37,816 nt of DNA from positions 1 to 37,816 of the IMG/VR virus record IMGVR_UViG_3300021960_006589. One strand, written 5' to 3'. The notes beneath the pieces were generated by a model. It had not been told where the DNA came from and did not search any database. It was given only the letters and a program-made list of their open reading frames with translations. Below are positions 7,725-16,700 of this stretch, one piece after another. This stretch comes from a virus. Positions within the stretch are counted from its first letter, which is position 1. Each line of letters starts with the position of its first letter. The translations under genes and the position numbers were made by a program.

Positions 7725-8457
7725 TTAAGTACACAACTCCAGATGGCATTTTTTTTCTATATATTTCTTCAACAGAGTGTTTGGTTACCATATCAGTAAC
7801 AGTAGCAGCTTCTAATATGTCCTGCTGTCCACGCTCGTTTATAAAACTGAAGCTGTCGTTTGTAAATGTGGGAGCTGAATAAAATCTATCAGTAACAAGC
7901 CACTTGTGAGCATATGCTCCATATGATTTAACTAAGTCAGATATTTCTGCAATATGCTTTTCGTTATGTTTGAAGACAATAGTCAGAGCCCATGCTTCAG
8001 CAGGCGTGCTTGAGAGTTCTTTCATATGATTTAAGACTTTACTAAGCTCTGTTTTCCGTCTATATTTAGCATGCATTTCTTGTGTACTTCCATCAACCGC
8101 AAACACAACTGTAAGTTGATCTTTTCCAGCACAACCCAGTTCCCACCAAAACTCTTCATCTCTCATAGCCCCGTTAGTGTCAATAACAATCTTAGACTTA
8201 CTGTTATCAGTTATATATTGAACTATGGGAAGAATGTCTTTATTCATAGCAGGGTCGCCCCAAGTCCCACAAAAATTATATTGTCTATGCCGAGAGGGGT
8301 GAGGGAATACCTTTTTAAAAGTTTCTAAATTCCATTGTAGAAGTGGTAGCCAGTCTGCTTTGCCAAGTCCGTTGGGGTTGGTTCGATGACACTGAGGGCA
8401 AGCTGCATTACAATACGTCGAAACGTCTAGCCACACATTAGGATCTCTTAACCACAT
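7717..8457 (-). CDS. Radical SAM core enzyme lacking its C-terminal SPASM domain
   Basis: 246 residues. STYCNAACPQCHR carries CxxxCxxC (C16, C20, C23). FCGTWGDPAMN corresponds to the GGE-type SAM-binding strand; IVIDTNGAM and TVVFAVDGS are later barrel strands. The protein ends at about the point where a SPASM domain would begin, and that domain is encoded by the next gene (8-bp overlap). The family modifies peptides or small molecules by radical chemistry; the substrate is unknown. The start codon overlaps the methyltransferase stop as TAATG, so the genes are translationally linked. No signal or membrane segment. Confidence 0.85.
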   Translation of the reverse strand: MWLRDPNVWLDVSTYCNAACPQCHRTNPNGLGKADWLPLLQWNLETFKKVFPHPSRHRQYNFCGTWGDPAMNKDILPIVQYITDNSKSKIVIDTNGAMRDEEFWWELGCAGKDQLTVVFAVDGSTQEMHAKYRRKTELSKVLNHMKELSSTPAEAWALTIVFKHNEKHIAEISDLVKSYGAYAHKWLVTDRFYSAPTFTNDSFSFINERGQQDILEAATVTDMVTKHSVEEIYRKKMPSGVVYLND

Positions 8458-9056
8458 TAAATAACTCCAATCACCATATATCTATCATGATTTTCGAATG
8501 GCATTGTACCACTATAGTAGATGTTAGATAAAGGTGTCTTCATCATAAACTCTTCAAGACTATCTACACAATTTACATGATCCTCAACAGAGTAGTAATT
8601 ATTAGATTGAACAGCTACTATTGTTTCTTGTTTTAACGATCTGTAGATATGCTCAACATATTTCTGTTCAATATGTTCTATACTGGTGTTAATATAAACT
8701 TTACAATCAGGAACATTCAAAGTTGTATCTCTAGTTTCAAAGTTTATATTATAATCATCGAACAAGTATTCACCCATGATTTTACATCCTGGATCGATAT
8801 CAGAATTGACTATTATATTGTCTGGAAATTCTTTTCTAAGAAGATATGATGTTAGTCCTAACCAACCAGCAGCAACATGTATGTCTTCCATGCCAATGTA
8901 ATCTGAAAGACAGTCTACCAACCACTGCTTACCAGACCAGTGCTTGGGTCCTAGTCCGTTACCTACTTCTTTTATTCTATTGAGATTTAGTTCGTCGGGA
9001 TTGTCATAAATATATTCAACGAGCTTGAAACCTCGTTTCAAGATTTGATTATCCAT
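8457..9056 (-). CDS. Class I SAM-dependent methyltransferase-like protein
   Basis: 199 residues. HVAAGWLGLTSYLL fits the first SAM-binding loop, with AGWLG where GxGxG usually stands. VNSDIDP is the acidic end of strand 2 that would hold the SAM ribose. VYINTSIEHIE is the motif IV region, in a form (NTSxEH) seen in small phage methyltransferases. The glycine loop is degenerate, so activity is likely but not certain. Its stop and the next start overlap by one base (TAATG), as does its own start with the upstream coiled-coil gene. In context it may act together with the radical SAM enzyme on the same target. Confidence 0.65.
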   Translation of the reverse strand: MDNQILKRGFKLVEYIYDNPDELNLNRIKEVGNGLGPKHWSGKQWLVDCLSDYIGMEDIHVAAGWLGLTSYLLRKEFPDNIIVNSDIDPGCKIMGEYLFDDYNINFETRDTTLNVPDCKVYINTSIEHIEQKYVEHIYRSLKQETIVAVQSNNYYSVEDHVNCVDSLEEFMMKTPLSNIYYSGTMPFENHDRYMVIGVI

Positions 9057-9784
9057 TATATAATCTTATTAAGTATTCCGACAACTGTCTTTGCAGTTGT
9101 TTTTTTATCAGACATTTTCTTTAACATCTCAACAACATTTTCTTGATTATTGATAACCGTAAGAAATTCCACAACGTCTTTTACTGACTTCTCTAAGTCT
9201 TCAGTTGACACACCAGAGATTATGAAAGAGTTAATCTTGGCAATTTGCTCATTGATTTGCCCGTCTCTTTTTTTAGAAAGAGCTTCGTGCATGACTACTT
9301 TCTTTTGTAACTCTTTAATCACATTATCAGTGTGTAACTGAGCTGCAATTGCTTTCTTCTTCCAATCTTTAATCACACTTTCAGTGTGCAACTGAGCTGC
9401 GATTGCCTTTTTCTTCCAATCTTCCATTCTTTCTCGCTCACGCGCTGCATGAACTCTAGCTTCTAAAGAATGTTTTTGCCACCTATCAACTTCCGCTTGA
9501 TACCTTTCAACTTCTGCTTGACACCTATCTACTTCACCTTGATATAGATCCGCTGCAGCAGTTTTAGCAACCTCTACAACACTAGCCATTTGTTGTCTCT
9601 TAAATTCAGCTGTAGTATCTAAAATTTTCTCGTTAGTCCAGCCTAGATCTTTTAGCGCTTTGTGCTGCACTGTGTCTGGTTGAATATATTCTTCAATGAT
9701 ACCATCTTCTTCAGATTGATGCAACACCAGAATAGTGTCTTGTTGATCATTTGTATATCTTGCTTCTATGATATCTTTATACAT
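9056..9784 (-). CDS. Coiled-coil protein of unknown function with internal repeats
   Basis: 242 residues. A folded N-terminal part (about 1-65) with beta strands (ILVLHQSEEDG) is followed by a long charged helix (about 65-185) containing short repeats (AEVERYQ, AEVDRWQ) and an 18-residue tandem repeat beginning DWKKKAIAAQLHT. The C-terminus is Lys/Val-rich and ends in GILNKII. It resembles proteins found next to fibre genes in marine T4-like phages, perhaps a virion component or fibre assembly helper, but no family is recognised. It lies between the fibre block and the modification cassette and is coupled to the methyltransferase by a TAATG overlap. Confidence 0.65.
   Translation of the reverse strand: MYKDIIEARYTNDQQDTILVLHQSEEDGIIEEYIQPDTVQHKALKDLGWTNEKILDTTAEFKRQQMASVVEVAKTAAADLYQGEVDRCQAEVERYQAEVDRWQKHSLEARVHAARERERMEDWKKKAIAAQLHTESVIKDWKKKAIAAQLHTDNVIKELQKKVVMHEALSKKRDGQINEQIAKINSFIISGVSTEDLEKSVKDVVEFLTVINNQENVVEMLKKMSDKKTTAKTVVGILNKII
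9314..9421 (-). repeat. Two tandem 54-bp repeats inside the coiled-coil gene
   Basis: Adjacent 54-bp units (9314-9367 and 9368-9421) encode 18 residues each, starting DWKKKAIAAQLHT and differing at only two residues (ES versus DN). The DNA copies differ at a few bases, so the duplication is recent but not brand new. Confidence 0.85.
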
Positions 9785-9792
9785 AATTTTTC

Positions 9793-10746
9793 CTACGTTT
9801 GTTCAATTCTTAGATAGTAAGTGTTAGCTGTAATAGCGGTACCGTTGGGAAACTCCTGAGCTCTATAATCATCAGCGCTTACAAATCTTGTTTGATAATT
9901 ACCTGAACCATTAAGAATAGTATCTGACATACCAGTTCCTCTGTTATTTCCCGAGCCATTAATATTATATCTAATTCTAGATCCTTCTACACTAGCCGCT
10001 ACATGTTTAACACAGTTCTTAAGAATATCATCAAAGCTAGCTGTAGTGTATTCTTGTAAATCATTATCAGATCTAATAAAAATAGGCGATGAGTATGATA
10101 TAGCCGATCCAGCATTTACTCTGAATAGATAATAGTTAGCTATTGTATCAGGAGTACCGTCCATATTACTACCAATATTACCTGAGGTATAATCAGATAG
10201 ATCAGCTCTTGTATCGGTAAAGACAGGAGTTGAGCTTATAAGAGTAGAGCCAGTTAGAGTGTTAGCTGAATGTATTCTGTACGTACCAGGTTGATCTGTA
10301 CCATCTGTAATATTATCAATTGCAGGATATATAAACGTGTCGTACATATCCGTAAGCGTCATAGCTTTTATATTACCACTATCACTGTAAACAGGAAACG
10401 CTATATTGTTAGTATCTGCAGTCTCGGTTGTACTAGCTGCCGTTTGATTTATTCGAGAGTAGTTAACAGACACAGTTCCTGGCTCTGCTGTGGTAGATTC
10501 CGGTGCATACTCCGCTGCACCATCATCATCAGCATCTTGATTACCTGTTGTTGTAGATACAGCTCCAGCTATTTTTCTAGTATCAGTTATAGTTCCTAAC
10601 CCACCTCCAGATGTAACGAAGGTAAGATTTACTGACGGGTCAGTAGAATAAAGATATCTTACTTGAGATTTTATCTCGTTTATCTGGGTAGTCGTCATCT
10701 CTTGGAGATTGCTTCCATTGAGACGAAGCGGAGTTCTCACTGCCAT
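9793..10746 (-). CDS. Putative virion structural (fibre-associated) protein
   Basis: 317 residues, rich in Thr, Ser, Asn and Asp with few charged or hydrophobic runs, typical of beta-rich phage fibre proteins. It begins MAVRTPLRL and has an early helix (QINEIKSQVRYLY). Later segments such as SSPIFIRSDNDL and a final NTYYLRIEQT suggest beta domains. No enzyme motif. The ATG at 10746 follows a strong AGGAAG ribosome-binding site and sits 2 bp after the large fibre gene. Such genes commonly lie beside fibre genes in marine T4-like phages and may encode a fibre tip or accessory protein. The exact role is unknown. Confidence 0.7.
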   Translation of the reverse strand: MAVRTPLRLNGSNLQEMTTTQINEIKSQVRYLYSTDPSVNLTFVTSGGGLGTITDTRKIAGAVSTTTGNQDADDDGAAEYAPESTTAEPGTVSVNYSRINQTAASTTETADTNNIAFPVYSDSGNIKAMTLTDMYDTFIYPAIDNITDGTDQPGTYRIHSANTLTGSTLISSTPVFTDTRADLSDYTSGNIGSNMDGTPDTIANYYLFRVNAGSAISYSSPIFIRSDNDLQEYTTASFDDILKNCVKHVAASVEGSRIRYNINGSGNNRGTGMSDTILNGSGNYQTRFVSADDYRAQEFPNGTAITANTYYLRIEQT

Positions 10747-10748
10747 TA

Positions 10749-13547
10749 TTAACTTCCTGCGCCATAGAGTGTCTTTATAGCTGATCCAGCTGAGTTATAA
10801 ATTATTAAAGATACAGCAGATTTTAGTTCAGAGCTACCAACAGCATCAGCTGCAATCATTGCTGTTGAGACTTGTGCTTGAGATACAACTCCGGAGGTGT
10901 TTGTTGTTAAAACTCTATCAGCGGTAGTCATACCTCCAAGTTTAATAGGTACATGAGAAGCTAACCCAAGAGTAACTCCGTCACTTGCAGCCTTTAAGAA
11001 TTCTCTAAGTGATCCTGCTTTCATGTATTGGTATGAAACTGTAGCGCCTTCAGATCCATCAGTCAAGATAGAAGATGCTGATGAAACAGTATGATACATA
11101 AGTTCTTCACCGGCGTCATTGTGCCCCGACATACTCAACATAGCTGAAGTTACAACAGATGGACTCTTATCTGCATTTCTAATATTAAAATTTGCAATGG
11201 TATCAGAATCACTAACTTGAACTGAGCTGGTTGGTCTAAAATATATACGAGGTGAGTTGTTATACCCTTGAATAGATTTAACATCTGTAATATCAGAATC
11301 TAAATGAAAAGTAGTACCACTTAAGTTAATATTATTACCAGCAGCATATGTTGTGTCTGTAGAAGTAATGGTAATATCATCACCAGATCTAGTTATAGTG
11401 CTTGCACCAGCGCCTGTAAATGTTACAGTTTGATTTGAATATACTGGAGCAGAACCTCCTGTACCACTTGCAGCGATATTCCAGCTAGCATAATTATCAT
11501 AAGTATTTTTAATAGATACGGCACCACTTGATACTGTAAAGTCATTTGTATTAAATGAGGCAATACCTTTGTTAATGGTTGAGGCATCTTCTCCTTTGAT
11601 AGTTGAGCCATCAAAGTCAATACCTTCACCAGCAGTCATTGCTGTTAGAATAGATGTCGCTGTAGGACCTGTGTATGTTATTAATCCAGAAGTATTATTA
11701 TATGAAACACTTCCTAAGTTAGAGGAAGATACAGAAAGCTGTCCAGGAACATCTGTTAGTCTTGCAATCGTGCCTGCATTAACTCCAGAGAATTCCCATT
11801 TATCATTAAGCTCGTTAAATTGTAAAATAGCATTAGCTTGATCACCTCGCTCTATTTCGATTCCAGATCTAAGCGAAGTTGCTGGGGTGCCTGTTTGACC
11901 GCTATTGAGAACCATAATGTTATCTTCAATAGTCATTTCAGCAGTATTTAAAGTAGTAGTGGTTCCACTAACAGTTAGGTTACCCGTTACAACCAGGTTT
12001 TGAGGAACAGTAATATCGTCCGCCAGTACAACATCTAATGTACCGTCTACATCTTGATAGGCAACAGAAACTCCTGTCTCAGTGTTGCCAGTAAACATTG
12101 CTCCGACTACGTCTTGAATCTTTTCCGGGTTTAGTCTAATAATACCATTTGAACTGTCACCTAAAAATGAGCTATCAGTTAGATCACTAAACACCACTGC
12201 TCTGCTCATATTACCAAGAGTACCTAGCTGCCAGTAATCTAGATCTTCTCTCCACAGAAGCTGTGCACTATCTGCAGTACCACGATCTACAATAAAACCA
12301 GCATTACTGACTGGATTACCAGTTGTACCTGATAGAACTTCTAAGAACTGAGCTGCGTTAGTAGTTGTACCACTTACAGTAAAGTTACCAGTAACTGTAA
12401 AGTTACCTCCAGCTGAAATATCATTTGTTACTGTTAGATCATTTCCAATAGTAACATCATTAGGAAGTCCAATAGTAGCAGAAGATCCTTCGCCTGGAGT
12501 GTGAGTAACCTCTACTTCATTAGAGGTACCAGTGATACCTGACATATAGTTACCAGCAGTCTCTGTTCCAAGAATAACACCGTTGTCTTTAATTGTTACA
12601 TTACCACCAGTAACTAAGAAATTAGATGTATCAAATTTAGCAACACCTAGACTTGAACTAGTCGCAGTTTCTGCTGCTATGGCTATTTGATTATTAGTTA
12701 CTGTAGTATCGATAGCAGAACCAGCTGCAAAGGTAATTGTATCGCCTAACGTTACATCATCTGTAACTCCAGCAGACGCTGCAATCTTAAACGCTCTACC
12801 AGTTGATGTTACGATGCCACCTATGTTAACATCACCATCTACTACAACATTATCTCTAAACTCTGCACTATCTGTGACTGTTAACAGACCATCAATAGTA
12901 GTATTGTCTAGTGTTGTAACACCATCTACATCGAGATTACCAGTAATAGATGCACTATCAGCTGCTAACCTATCTACAAAGGCTGTACCGTCTAGATATA
13001 GATGCTGCCATTGTTGAGTTGTACTACCAAGATTATATGTATCGTCTGTATTAGGAATAATATGAGAATTAACATCAGCATTGAATACAACATTGTCAGT
13101 ACTAGCATCACCTAGATTAATATTAGAGTTTGTACCAGCTTTAAATGTTACTTCACCGTCTACAATAAGAGTACCACCCATTGTGGTATTTCCTGTGACG
13201 TTTAGGTTGGTGTTAATATTTACAGAACCATCAACAACTATATTGCTTTTAAATTCAGCACTATCGGTTACAGTTAATTCATCTCCTAGAAAGGTATGAG
13301 AGTTAACTTTAAGGTTGCCTTTAATAACATTACTAGCTGCAGAGTCTCTCATATGAAGCTTAGCAGAGTTTATTAATGTATTATTAATAGAGTCTAATCT
13401 AGTATCTACTTCGTTAATAGCTCCAACTATATCTGAGTCTTGAGTAGTGGATAAAGCTCCTCTCCACCCTACGTCACGAGAGATGATATTAACCTTTTCT
13501 TGAAAGGTCTTTACTGTATCGCTAATATTTACAATCTGCTTTGGCAT
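10749..13547 (-). CDS. Large repetitive tail fibre-like protein
   Basis: 932 residues. After a short N-terminal helix (DTVKTFQEKVNIISRDVGW) come many short beta repeats such as LTVTDSAEFKSNIVVDGS, LNVTGNTTMGGTLIVDG and NLTVSGTTTTLNTAEM, followed by repeat units containing GFIVDRGTADSAQLLW and GIEIERGDQANAILQF. DDTYNLGSTTQQWQHLYLDG is a motif common in phage fibre shafts. The C-terminus ends in SSELKSAVSLIIYNSAG, with no intramolecular chaperone seen. This layout fits a trimeric beta-structured fibre that contacts the host. The gene sits 2 bp after a small conserved gene. A late promoter box 148 nt upstream, inside that small gene, may drive it. Confidence 0.85.
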   Translation of the reverse strand: MPKQIVNISDTVKTFQEKVNIISRDVGWRGALSTTQDSDIVGAINEVDTRLDSINNTLINSAKLHMRDSAASNVIKGNLKVNSHTFLGDELTVTDSAEFKSNIVVDGSVNINTNLNVTGNTTMGGTLIVDGEVTFKAGTNSNINLGDASTDNVVFNADVNSHIIPNTDDTYNLGSTTQQWQHLYLDGTAFVDRLAADSASITGNLDVDGVTTLDNTTIDGLLTVTDSAEFRDNVVVDGDVNIGGIVTSTGRAFKIAASAGVTDDVTLGDTITFAAGSAIDTTVTNNQIAIAAETATSSSLGVAKFDTSNFLVTGGNVTIKDNGVILGTETAGNYMSGITGTSNEVEVTHTPGEGSSATIGLPNDVTIGNDLTVTNDISAGGNFTVTGNFTVSGTTTNAAQFLEVLSGTTGNPVSNAGFIVDRGTADSAQLLWREDLDYWQLGTLGNMSRAVVFSDLTDSSFLGDSSNGIIRLNPEKIQDVVGAMFTGNTETGVSVAYQDVDGTLDVVLADDITVPQNLVVTGNLTVSGTTTTLNTAEMTIEDNIMVLNSGQTGTPATSLRSGIEIERGDQANAILQFNELNDKWEFSGVNAGTIARLTDVPGQLSVSSSNLGSVSYNNTSGLITYTGPTATSILTAMTAGEGIDFDGSTIKGEDASTINKGIASFNTNDFTVSSGAVSIKNTYDNYASWNIAASGTGGSAPVYSNQTVTFTGAGASTITRSGDDITITSTDTTYAAGNNINLSGTTFHLDSDITDVKSIQGYNNSPRIYFRPTSSVQVSDSDTIANFNIRNADKSPSVVTSAMLSMSGHNDAGEELMYHTVSSASSILTDGSEGATVSYQYMKAGSLREFLKAASDGVTLGLASHVPIKLGGMTTADRVLTTNTSGVVSQAQVSTAMIAADAVGSSELKSAVSLIIYNSAGSAIKTLYGAGS

Positions 13548-13549
13548 CT

Positions 13550-13771
13550 CTATTTCTCTACTAGTTTGGTCAGTAAATCTTTTATATCACTCATATCATT
13601 CTTTAATTGATCTACATCAGATTTTAGTTGTTGTTGCTCCTGCTGCTGCAATCGCCAATTATATTTTCGAGTTCTAGCTAAGTCACTCTCAGATCTATTT
13701 ATATTAATAACAGCACCAGTTTTTTTATCTCTTATAAGATCTGTATGCCCTTCAACTTTTAAATGATTCAT
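13550..13771 (-). CDS. Small conserved coiled-coil protein of the fibre block
   Basis: 73 residues. The N-terminus (MNHLKVEGHTDLIRDKKTGA) reads like a short beta segment, and the rest is a Gln-rich heptad-like helix (RLQQQEQQQLKSDVDQL) that could form a trimeric coiled coil. Similar short proteins starting MNHLKVEGH lie next to structural genes in marine T4-like phages. It fits tightly between the DUF4815 gene (1 bp away) and the fibre gene (2 bp). Likely a small virion part or fibre connector; function not established. Confidence 0.75.
   Translation of the reverse strand: MNHLKVEGHTDLIRDKKTGAVININRSESDLARTRKYNWRLQQQEQQQLKSDVDQLKNDMSDIKDLLTKLVEK
13696..13703 (-). promoter_or_regulatory. Possible late promoter box inside the small coiled-coil gene
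   Basis: Exact TATAAATA on the minus strand, 148 nt before the fibre ATG. It lies within coding sequence and farther from its gene than the other boxes in this window, so it could be chance; it would allow separate expression of the fibre gene. Confidence 0.35.
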
Positions 13772-13772
13772 A

Positions 13773-16700
13773 TTAAACCGTTAATGCTATAATTCTTAAA
13801 TCGCCAAAGCGAGGAGTCTTTGCGCTATTGGTAGATTTCATAACTATTTTAACTTGGAATTGATCGAAGTCATCTAAATGACCTCCTATTCCTCCAGGTA
13901 AGAATCTATAATCTCTATAGATAGTTGGATTATCATCTGAAGGCATATCTGTTTCCGGAGCAATCAAAACAAAGTCATTATCAAGTAATCTACCACCGCT
14001 ATTAGTTCTATAGTAAACATCGAAAGATGCAGCTGATGGCTTGTTAGCAGCTAACATAATTTTTAGACCCTTAGCTTTTTCAGCTAGAGTAACCGGTCTT
14101 GTAAGATGTTTAGCTAATGTAGACCCTCCTCGAGCACTTGTTTCTACAACAGTATTCAATGCATTGTTATTATCAATTCTATTGTGTATTGTAGCTACAG
14201 ATGTTCTTTGAAGATCAATTACTGGGGATACCTTATCGGATACAGAAGTAAAGTCTAGTTTAAATGTACCAGACCTTTCTCCGGCTGATAATTTAACTGT
14301 ATCATTAGCTTTAGTAGCAAGTATCTTAGGAGTTTGGAAGTAAATATTTCTGTTGATTGGATAAGAAGTATAAGATGTCTCTTTTTGATAAGCTGTTTGA
14401 TTACTTGAACCAAGAGATTTTCCAGACGTTAGCTTTGCACTTAAAGATATGTTAGTAAGAGGTGGTAGTATATTTTCTACTTTTACCATCATAGTCTCAA
14501 ACATGTTCTGCCGTTCAATAGTAAAGTTACCTCCTCCAATAGTAGAAGAAGTAGCAGTTGATCCTGCTGTAAATGTAAAGTTATCACCGTCAATAGCTAC
14601 TACTGTTCTTCTAGTAGGAGTCGACCCTTGGAAGTTAATACTATCCGCTGGAATACCACCTGTAGAAGCAGCACCTAAGATTTTTACAACATCTCCGATC
14701 TGCAGTCCATGATCTGGAAGATGTACAGAAACTGTAGCACTATTATTTGTAGTTGTAAGAGCATTAGATACATTAACCATAGCAGGAGAACTATTCTCAA
14801 TAATAGCTGAACCAGTTGTATTAAACTGTGCTCTCATCAGTTCGAAAGTAAGATCTTTTGTTTGATCCGGCTCCCAAGTTCTAGCGTTTTGAGATTTAAA
14901 TAATGAACCCAAAGTAGCCTGTTTAGTTAATCTTCTCTCTGTAGATCCTAATAAGAATTCTCCAGCTTCTGCTACGAACACTTCATACTCATTAGAATCA
15001 GAAAGAAGTACTATAGCGTACTCTTCATTACCTGATAAGTAGACAGGCTCTTCTAATGTAAAAGTAGTAACCGCTGTACCATCATCAGATACTGTAATAG
15101 CAGAAGGAGATTTGAATAAGGTAGATCCTGGTACAATTGCATCTGCAGATGGGTGACCGTTTACCATAGGTCTAAGTTGAGCTACAACTGGTACTGCTCC
15201 GGTTAAAGGTTTAGATTTAAATCTAACTTTAATAGATGTGATAAACACCCCTTCAAGATCTTCTACAAGGAAGGACTGAGCTAGAGGATCTTTACCTCTT
15301 CTTCGAGTCTCAACTGAAACTCCGGTAGATACTCGAGTTGTTGAAACACCAAGGTCTACAATCCTAGTAGAGAGTACTGTTTGCTGTCTATGTATAGTAA
15401 TACCTTGAGCAAAGTATTTAGCATCTGCAATAGAAGTACAAGCGTCTTCATCATTTATTGATATGTCAAGAAGACTAAAAGTACGATCACCTGCAGCAAA
15501 TTTAATTGCATCTGTGTGAGGTAAGAAGAAAGATCCAGCTAAAGATCCATCTGCTTCTGTAACCAGTGATGCTGTAGGTCCATCTGGATGCTCTGTTATA
15601 TTGTTGTAACCTGTAGAATAATCTGAATCAAGAGTAGATATGCGTCTGAAAGTTTCTTTCTTTACCCAGCTAGCTACACTTTTATTAGAGAAGAATGGAA
15701 AATGTCTTGTACTTGGTTTTAGTCCTTGAGCTTTGAAAAAGATCTTTCTAGTGCGCATGAAAGGAATAAAGGTACGGTTGACTTCTACACCTTCTTCATC
15801 AATAAATTCTGTCTTAGTTCTTAGCCCTTCAACCTTAACGGATGTATCATTTCTAAACAAAGGAGTAGTAGTTGTGTTACCGTCTCTTACAGCATTAGCT
15901 GTATCTCGTTGAGTAGCTCCTACTAAAGTATCTCCTAATTGATCTCCAAGCGAAATATTTTCAGCACCTGACCAGTTAAAACTCCAATCATCCCAAACTT
16001 GTCCGCGAATATTACCCTGCTCAAATCCTCCGTCTACTACAATAGGATCTGTAAATGCTGTTTCAAACCATTCATCAGATGCAGGTGAAAGCTCCATAAA
16101 GCCTCTTTTCTGAACAACAGCAAATGGGTTAACATTTTCAAAACCTGTTACATAATCATTTTTTAGATAACTGATCTCATCATGCTTTAGAATTATGTTG
16201 TCCCCAAATCTCCTTACGTTTGAGTTACCTGAATTGTCACTATCATAATAGAGTTTAACATTTCTGTTAGTGAAAGAAGGACGTAGCTGTTTGCGGGATG
16301 GGTCAATAGCTGCTCTATAATCTAGAGAGTTAACAAAGGATCTAGATTGGTCTTTAAAGTTATCTACAAAGAAACCAGACTTACTTCTACTTAATCCAGC
16401 AGAATCAAACACATCCATTTGAGATGTTTCTAACTCAAGTAGGGTTAGGGCTGTAGTTTCTTCTAAGCTAGATACTCGCTGCTCTAGCTTACCAATGTCT
16501 GCCATTGTAAAGCGCTTATATCTGAGCATCTCAGACTGTAAATCATTGTCATCAACAACATATGGATTCATTGTTACGTTAAATAAATCCAGAGAATTTT
16601 CAGGTGATTTAGGAAGCTTAGGTTGTACTGCAGCTGCACCTAATTCTACAGAAATATTACTGTTAGTATCAATAGCTACTTTTGCTGATTGAGCTTGATA

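Noticed and set aside
7749-7756. A8 run (minus strand) in the radical SAM gene as a frameshift site joining it to the SPASM gene.
   Set aside because: The -1 frame stops at TGA and the +1 frame stops at TAA before the SPASM ATG, so a shift here cannot fuse the two.
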